A stretch of 64,000 bases of DNA from Moheibacter lacus (GTDB lineage: Bacteria; Bacteroidota; Bacteroidia; Flavobacteriales; Weeksellaceae): the NCBI RefSeq assembly GCF_014042165.1, contig NZ_JACDZE010000001.1:1324595-1388594 (forward strand), given 5' to 3'. The position numbers and the translations under genes were made by a program. Every line of letters starts with the position of its first letter. Position 1 is the first letter of the stretch. This document shows, piece after piece, positions 62,983-64,000 of the stretch. The notes under the pieces are model-generated. The model did not search any database. It was not told the DNA's origin and was given only the letters and a program-made list of their open reading frames with translations.

Positions 62983-63312
62983 TTATGACTTCAATTTATC
63001 ATTGTTCTGATGACGATCGTGGTCGCGTTTGGTTTTGATTTCCAATTTTTTTTGAAAAGCAGTCTCCAAATCTACGCCTGTTTGGTTGGCCAAACACAAA
63101 ACGACAAAAAGCACATCGGCGAGTTCTTCTCCCAAATCTTTCTGTTTATCGGACTCTTTTTCTGATTGTTCACCATATCGGCGTGCGATTATCCTGGCAA
63201 CTTCACCTACTTCTTCGGTAAGTTGGGCCATATTGGTCAATTCGTTAAAATAACGAACGCCATGGTTTTGGATCCAATCATCTACTTCTTTTTGTGCTGC
63301 TTTTATACTCAT
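62983..63312 (-). CDS. MazG-like nucleotide pyrophosphohydrolase
   Basis: 109-residue MazG-type protein: MAQLTEEVGEVARIIARRYGEQS and DLGEELADVLFVVLCLANQTGVDLE, with the E..EE...E..D metal-binding pattern. Likely hydrolyses non-canonical nucleoside triphosphates. The start ATG at 63312 (MSIKAAQKEV) fits; a longer frame into the neighbour is rejected. Operon with aroA. Confidence 0.9.
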   Translation of the reverse strand: MSIKAAQKEVDDWIQNHGVRYFNELTNMAQLTEEVGEVARIIARRYGEQSEKESDKQKDLGEELADVLFVVLCLANQTGVDLETAFQKKLEIKTKRDHDRHQNNDKLKS

Positions 63313-63316
63313 TTTA

Positions 63317-64000
63317 TTATATTTTGACCAATACGATTTCCTGACTTTCGGCATTGATTTGTTTGCTTTCAAAATCTTTCATCAGTCCATAATAATTGGC
63401 AGGTAAAACACTGTGCGCAATTTCATAAACGGAATTTAAAATGATATGTCCGTCTTTTTCTTCGATTTTATACACATATCCGGCTACATTTCCATCCACT
63501 ACAAATTGTTTTTCTGAAGGTAAGGATTCTACTTTATAACCTTCTGGAATTTTGATTTTGATGATTTTCGATTTAGAAATTAAAGAACCAAACTCCAAAG
63601 GATAATTCCTGTTGTCTTGGGTAAATGAACTTTCTTTTAATTGGGTGAAAAGCATAGGGTTGAGGATCAGTTTGTTGGAGATGGATTCTCCAACAGGAAT
63701 GTCTGTGAATTTGAAAGAATAGCGTAAAAGGCCTTTCTCAGCATTTTCATCAATTTTGTATTGCTCAACATCGAAATTAAATTGTTCCAAATAATTTTTA
63801 TCAAATCCTTTCGGGTCTTCTACTTGACTCATTTTATCGGTCATCGCAAAATACTTGTCTTTCGTTTCAGTAAATACGCCCGAAACTTTTCCATCTTCAG
63901 ACAAAGAAACATTGATTACTTCTTTTTCTGTACTTAGTGCATAATTGGTCAATTGAATTTCCTGAACTGTTCCGTTGTCCATGATTCGGAAGCCACGATG
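63317..64000 (-). CDS. DUF3857/DUF3858 transglutaminase-like protein, C-terminal part (5' end beyond window)
   Basis: The frame is open through the right window edge (the codons before MDNGTVQEIQL read HRGFRI with no stop), so only the C-terminal 227 or so residues are visible. VPVGESISNKLILNPMLFTQ-like and KIPEGYKVESLPSEKQF segments with DNRNYPLEFGSLISK resemble the C-terminal domain of DUF3857 exported transglutaminase-like proteins. Upstream gene of the MazG-like/aroA operon. The catalytic domain is not seen. Confidence 0.8.
   Translation of the reverse strand, partial: HRGFRIMDNGTVQEIQLTNYALSTEKEVINVSLSEDGKVSGVFTETKDKYFAMTDKMSQVEDPKGFDKNYLEQFNFDVEQYKIDENAEKGLLRYSFKFTDIPVGESISNKLILNPMLFTQLKESSFTQDNRNYPLEFGSLISKSKIIKIKIPEGYKVESLPSEKQFVVDGNVAGYVYKIEEKDGHIILNSVYEIAHSVLPANYYGLMKDFESKQINAESQEIVLVKI

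Overview
The window is a chromosomal stretch of a low-GC member of the Bacteroidota, most likely a Flavobacteriales bacterium. The support is: proteins with type IX secretion (T9SS) sorting tails, an exosortase F (XrtF) pair, an HmuY/TonB heme-uptake pair, TSP3-repeat OmpA porins, TonB receptors with carboxypeptidase-like N-domains, and many promoters carrying the Bacteroidota -7 box TAnnTTTG with little Shine-Dalgarno signal. Most of the window is core metabolism. There is one tRNA (Leu-TAG) and no rRNA, phage, insertion sequence or CRISPR array.

Layout. 1-8.4 kb: truncated aspartate aminotransferase, GNAT acetyltransferase, thiol peroxidase tpx, two paralogous OmpA porins surrounding a 3-hydroxyacyl-CoA dehydrogenase, a Gfo/Idh oxidoreductase and pcm, then smpB. 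8.4-13 kb: an ABC-F ATPase with complementary degenerate ATP sites, a T9SS-exported protein and a small lipoprotein. 13.0-13.6 kb: a decayed toxin-antitoxin (TA) module inserted next to a methyltransferase gene and flanked by a 38-bp direct repeat. 13.6-20 kb: methyltransferase, dgkA, map, a HAD phosphatase, gpmI, a lipoprotein and a RecQ lacking its zinc cysteines. 20.3-27 kb: kdsD-tatC, etfBA behind a strong palindromic operator, a bifunctional nuclease, a nucleoside transporter, a CD225-like protein and a DUF2752 protein. 27-32.5 kb: folA, an M1 aminopeptidase, a subclass B1 metallo-beta-lactamase, thyA and a second decayed TA module of the same family. 32.6-39.4 kb: rlmB, a Cys-rich protein plus an HMA-TonB receptor (probable metal uptake), xrtF and its partner, a GAF protein and rsmG. 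39.4-51 kb: gyrB, maf, kdsC-like, a DUF2520 protein, two TonB receptor loci (one preceded by a free-standing copy of its own N-domain), mdh and nadC. 51-64 kb: DUF3108, NifU-type and Mrp Fe-S genes, DinB-like, the hmuY-hmuR pair divergent from a T9SS protein with a shared candidate operator, cbpA-cbpM, tRNA-Leu, DUF3127, a HEAT-like protein, aroA, a MazG-like protein and a truncated DUF3857/3858 protein.

The most interesting observations are: two homologous RelE/ParE-like TA modules 18 kb apart, with identical architecture (108-codon toxin frames, the same 13-nt overlap), in which both toxin genes carry an in-frame TAA at different places while both antitoxins are intact; the 38-bp duplication bracketing the first module; the operators at etfBA and hmuR; and the unusual RecQ and ABC-F proteins. 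No completely new multi-gene system is evident. The nearest candidates are the XrtF pair, whose cargo is unknown, and the Cys-rich/HMA-TonB pair.
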